This document shows, in pieces, positions 5,052 to 7,037 of a stretch of 7,037 nt of DNA. The notes below the pieces were generated by a model, which saw only the letters and a list, made by a program, of their open reading frames with translations, had not been told where the DNA came from and did no database searches. Both the position numbers and the translations under genes were made by a program. The DNA comes from CAZKCI01 sp964551475 (GTDB lineage: Bacteria; Auribacterota; Erginobacteria; Erginobacterales; CAZKCI01), in the NCBI GenBank assembly GCA_964551475.1, contig CAZKCI010000116.1:1-7037 (forward strand), given 5' to 3'. Positions within the stretch are counted from its first letter, which is position 1. Every line of letters starts with the position of its first letter.

Positions 5052-5108
5052 GAACGCGCGACCTTTGGCTTCGGAGGCCAACGCTCTATCCAATTGAGCT
5101 ACGGGCGC
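5035..5108 (-). tRNA. tRNA-Arg (anticodon CCG)
   Basis: The 74-nt cloverleaf is complete: acceptor stem GCGCCCG/CGGGCGC (5' end at 5108), TA, D arm GCTC-AATTGGATA-GAGC, anticodon arm TTGGC-CTCCGAA-GCCAA giving anticodon CCG, variable loop AGGTC, T arm GCGCG-TTCGACT-CGCGC and discriminator G. CCA is not encoded. It decodes the arginine codon CGG. It has its own promoter-like sequence upstream, and rph, which trims tRNA 3' ends, is the next gene downstream. Confidence 0.97.
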
Positions 5109-5111
5109 AGA

Positions 5112-5146
5112 TGGCGACTGGTGAATGGTGACTAGTGACTGGTAAA
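5112..5146. repeat. 7-bp periodic tract in the tRNA leader
   Basis: Units are TGGCGAC (5112), TGGTGAA (5119), TGGTGAC (5126), TAGTGAC (5133) and TGGTAAA (5140). The tract starts 4 bp before the tRNA 5' end and would be transcribed in the precursor if the promoter at 5158-5185 is used; RNase P would remove it. Confidence 0.85.
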
Positions 5147-5157
5147 CACCGGGGGGG

Positions 5158-5185
5158 AATATAGCAGATGGGCGGGGCGGATCAA
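5158..5185 (-). promoter_or_regulatory. Probable sigma-70 promoter for tRNA-Arg
   Basis: On the minus strand, TTGATC (5185-5180) lies 16 bp before TATATT (5163-5158), which is preceded by TGC (extended -10). A run of seven C follows the -10; GC-rich discriminators are typical of stringently controlled stable-RNA promoters. Transcription would start near 5151, about 43 nt before the tRNA 5' end. The -35 overlaps the stop of the truncated hydrolase ORF. Confidence 0.55.
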
Positions 5186-5499
5186 ACAGCAAAAGCCGGC
5201 GGGAGCAGATCGGGATGCTTGCGAACAAGCCAGGCGATGACATCTTTCTTCAGCGCGCTGGCGAACTCGATCAACTCGTCGGCGTCAGCCGACCTGCCCC
5301 CTAAAAACTGGCTAGCTGTAAATGAGAGCCCTCCCCCACCCATTAACCACACGGCGTCAAAGCCAAGGGAGGCAATCTGATCCCGCTTCTCGGGCGGCAC
5401 CGTGGCGAGATTCACGGGCTTCCGGTGTTTCCTGCTGTCACCCAGCCACACCCACGTGTTGATTTCATAAATGACGGGATACCGGGGCCACTTTCTCAT
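5182..5499 (-). pseudogene. Truncated alpha-amylase-like (GH13) gene with an unrelated tail
   Basis: The frame starts at ATG 5499..5497, overlapping the upstream hydrolase stop as ATGA, with GGGAAGAAG just before it. Residues 1-54 match the N-terminus of GH13 alpha-amylase family proteins: WPRYPVIYEINTWVWL (strand 1 of the barrel) and ASLGFDAVWLMG (strand 2). Intact family members continue for several hundred residues and carry the catalytic Asp/Glu/Asp much later. Here the similarity stops at WLMG (about 5338), and the remaining 51 residues (including RSADADELIEFASALKKD) are not amylase-like and are not recognised. The product, 105 residues, cannot be an active glycosidase. I infer a deletion or insertion that joined the amylase 5' end to foreign DNA next to the tRNA gene. 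A perfect GTCGGC-GTCA-GCCGAC hairpin lies in the tail (5278-5293). Confidence 0.7.
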
Positions 5500-7037
5500 A
5501 TCTTCTTCCCAGCGGCGCCGCGGGTGCCCTGAATAAACGCGGCCTGCTTTCCCACCTCCAGGGCCCGCGTGGAATCCAGAATGCCGTAAAGCTGGATCAG
5601 CTTGGCCACGAGACCGGTCCAGCCTGTCTGGTGGCTGGCACCGATCCCGGCGCCGCTGTCGCCGTGGAAGTATTCGTAAAAGAGGATGTGATCGCGCCAG
5701 TGGGGGTCGGTCTGGAATTTCGCGTTCCTGCCGAACGCCGGACGCCATCCATTCTTGTCTTTCAGGAAAAGCCTCTCGAGGCGCTCGGCGATCTCCTTGC
5801 TCACCTCGAAGAGGTTCATCATCTTACCCGAGCCCGTGGGGCACTCGATTGTGAAGTTGTCGCCGTAGTAGAGGTAGAACTGCAGCAGCGCCCGGATGAT
5901 GATCGTGTTCACCGGGAACCAGACGGGCCCGCGCCAGTTCGAGTTCCCGCCGAACATGCCGCTGTCCGAGTCGCCCGGCACGTAATCCACCCGGTACTCC
6001 TGGCCTTGCACCTTGAAGACGTACGGGTGCCGCTCGTGGAACTTGGAGAGCGCGCGAATGCCGTAGGGGCTCAGGAACTCGCTCTCGTCGAGCATCCGGG
6101 TGAGAATCCGGCGGAGCCGCTCCGGGTTGACCAGCGCCAGGACCCCCCGCTCGGCCACGCCCAGGTGTCCCGGGCCCGTGGGGTGGATGGACTTCAGGAG
6201 CTCGGGCATCCGGCGCAGTCGCTCCGTGAGCTGAGCCATCGCCTGCGGGACGCGCTCCCGCTGCACCTTCTCGATGACCGTCGTGGCCGCCAGGGGCAGA
6301 AGCCCTACCATTGAGCGCACCTTGAGCCGCGTGGCCGTGCCGTCGGGGAGCCGCAGCAGGTCGTAGTAGAAGCCGTCCTCCTCGTCCCACATGACGTCTT
6401 CACCTGGGCGGTTCATGGCATAGGCGATGTAGAAGAAATGCTCGGCGAACTTCACGACCATGTCCTCGTAGGTGGGGTCGTGCACGGCGAGCTCGAAAGC
6501 GAGCTCCAGCATGTTCTGGCTGAACAGCGCCATCCACGCCGTGCCGTCCGCCTGCTCCAGGTGGCCGCCCGTTGGGAGTGGGGAGCTGCGGTCGAACACA
6601 CCGATGTTGTCCAGGCCCAGGAAGCCCCCCTCAAAGACATTCTTGCCGAATCGGTCCTTGCGGTTCACCCACCAGGTGAAGTTCAGGAGCAGCTTGTTGA
6701 AGGCCGACTTGAGGAAGTCATAGTCCGCGGTGCCGTGCAGGGCCTGCTCGGTGCGGTGCAGGAAGAGCGTTGCCCATGCATGGACAGGCGGGTTCACATC
6801 GCTGAAATTCCACTCATAGGCGGGCATCTGTCCACTGGGGTGCAGGTAGACCCCGCGAAGCATCAGTTCCATCTGGTCCTTGGCGAAGTCCGGGTCCACT
6901 ATGGAGATGGGCAGGGTGTGGAAGGCCAGGTCCCAGGCCGCGTACCAGGGGTACTCCCATTTGTCGGGCATGGAGATTATGTCCTCGTTCAGCATGTGGA
7001 ACCACTCCGAGTTCCGTGCGGTGTGATATCCGGAATG
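5496..7037 (-). CDS. GH63/MGH1-like glucosidase, 5' end beyond the window
   Basis: The window holds the C-terminal 513 codons; the frame is open to the right edge (HSGYHTARNSEWFHML...), so ATG 6995 is not the start. The sequence is an (alpha/alpha)6-barrel glycosidase of the GH63 type, a group that includes mannosyl-oligosaccharide glucosidase and bacterial glucosidases or mannosylglycerate hydrolases. Visible signatures are SMPDKWEYPWYAAWDLAFH (about 22-40), with D36 the likely general acid; EGGFLGLDNIGVFDRS (136-151); QADGTAWMALF (162-172); GGNSNWRGPVWFPVN; and FYEYFHGDSGAGIGASHQTG near 453, with E455 the likely catalytic base. Catalytic roles are by analogy with characterised GH63 enzymes. 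No signal peptide can be judged. The ATGA overlap with the amylase-like gene shows an operon, probably for glucan, trehalose or compatible-solute metabolism; the substrate is unknown. Confidence 0.88.
   Translation of the reverse strand, partial: HSGYHTARNSEWFHMLNEDIISMPDKWEYPWYAAWDLAFHTLPISIVDPDFAKDQMELMLRGVYLHPSGQMPAYEWNFSDVNPPVHAWATLFLHRTEQALHGTADYDFLKSAFNKLLLNFTWWVNRKDRFGKNVFEGGFLGLDNIGVFDRSSPLPTGGHLEQADGTAWMALFSQNMLELAFELAVHDPTYEDMVVKFAEHFFYIAYAMNRPGEDVMWDEEDGFYYDLLRLPDGTATRLKVRSMVGLLPLAATTVIEKVQRERVPQAMAQLTERLRRMPELLKSIHPTGPGHLGVAERGVLALVNPERLRRILTRMLDESEFLSPYGIRALSKFHERHPYVFKVQGQEYRVDYVPGDSDSGMFGGNSNWRGPVWFPVNTIIIRALLQFYLYYGDNFTIECPTGSGKMMNLFEVSKEIAERLERLFLKDKNGWRPAFGRNAKFQTDPHWRDHILFYEYFHGDSGAGIGASHQTGWTGLVAKLIQLYGILDSTRALEVGKQAAFIQGTRGAAGKKI

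Noticed and set aside
5022..5243. Small protein reading PVAQLDRALASEAKGRAFDS
   Set aside because: This is the well-known false translation of a tRNA gene (tRNA-Arg at 5035-5108).
5631..6314. 227-codon plus-strand open frame
   Set aside because: It is antisense to the GH63 gene, whose motifs are continuous and intact.

Overview
The window reads as accessory-flavoured chromosome from a GC-rich, probably Gram-negative, uncultivated bacterium. The Gram-negative inference rests on a heptosyltransferase-like family 9 glycosyltransferase. The housekeeping genes (radA, rph, rdgB, a tRNA-Arg) are ordinary bacterial ones and do not fix a phylum. Almost everything is on the minus strand; the glycosyltransferase is the one plus-strand gene.

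Left part (1-820): the first 15 codons of radA run off the left edge. Behind it lies a small multi-pass membrane protein gene that looks broken twice, by a perfect 61-bp tandem repeat that shifts the frame and by an in-frame TAG. A perfect 40-bp palindrome sits in the divergent spacer between this gene and the glycosyltransferase.

Middle (818-4800): the glycosyltransferase (+) converges with an MFS transporter (-). The 176-bp gap between them is almost all inverted-repeat DNA, including a 100-bp element with 10-bp terminal inverted repeats that contains the glycosyltransferase stop codon. Upstream of the MFS gene on the same strand are rdgB (XTP/dITP pyrophosphatase) and rph (RNase PH), a gene pair often found together. 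Their spacers are filled with short repeats: 7-bp periodic tracts, a 10-bp periodic tract and a REP-like hairpin.

Right part (4800-7037): a dispersed-repeat type sequence, then tRNA-Arg(CCG) whose 3' end is duplicated as an 18-bp direct repeat about 100 bp away, as at an integrase attachment site. Next come a good tRNA promoter, a truncated alpha-amylase-like (GH13) gene whose N-terminus runs into an unrelated tail, and a large GH63/MGH1-type glucosidase whose 5' end lies beyond the right edge. The two hydrolase genes overlap by ATGA and were probably one carbohydrate-processing operon.

I see no new defence, secretion or biosynthetic system here. What stands out is the density and variety of small repeats. 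Five or six separate 7-bp-period tracts, one inside a coding linker and one abutting a start codon, together with several hairpin elements, suggest a genome in which repeats colonise spacers and break small genes.
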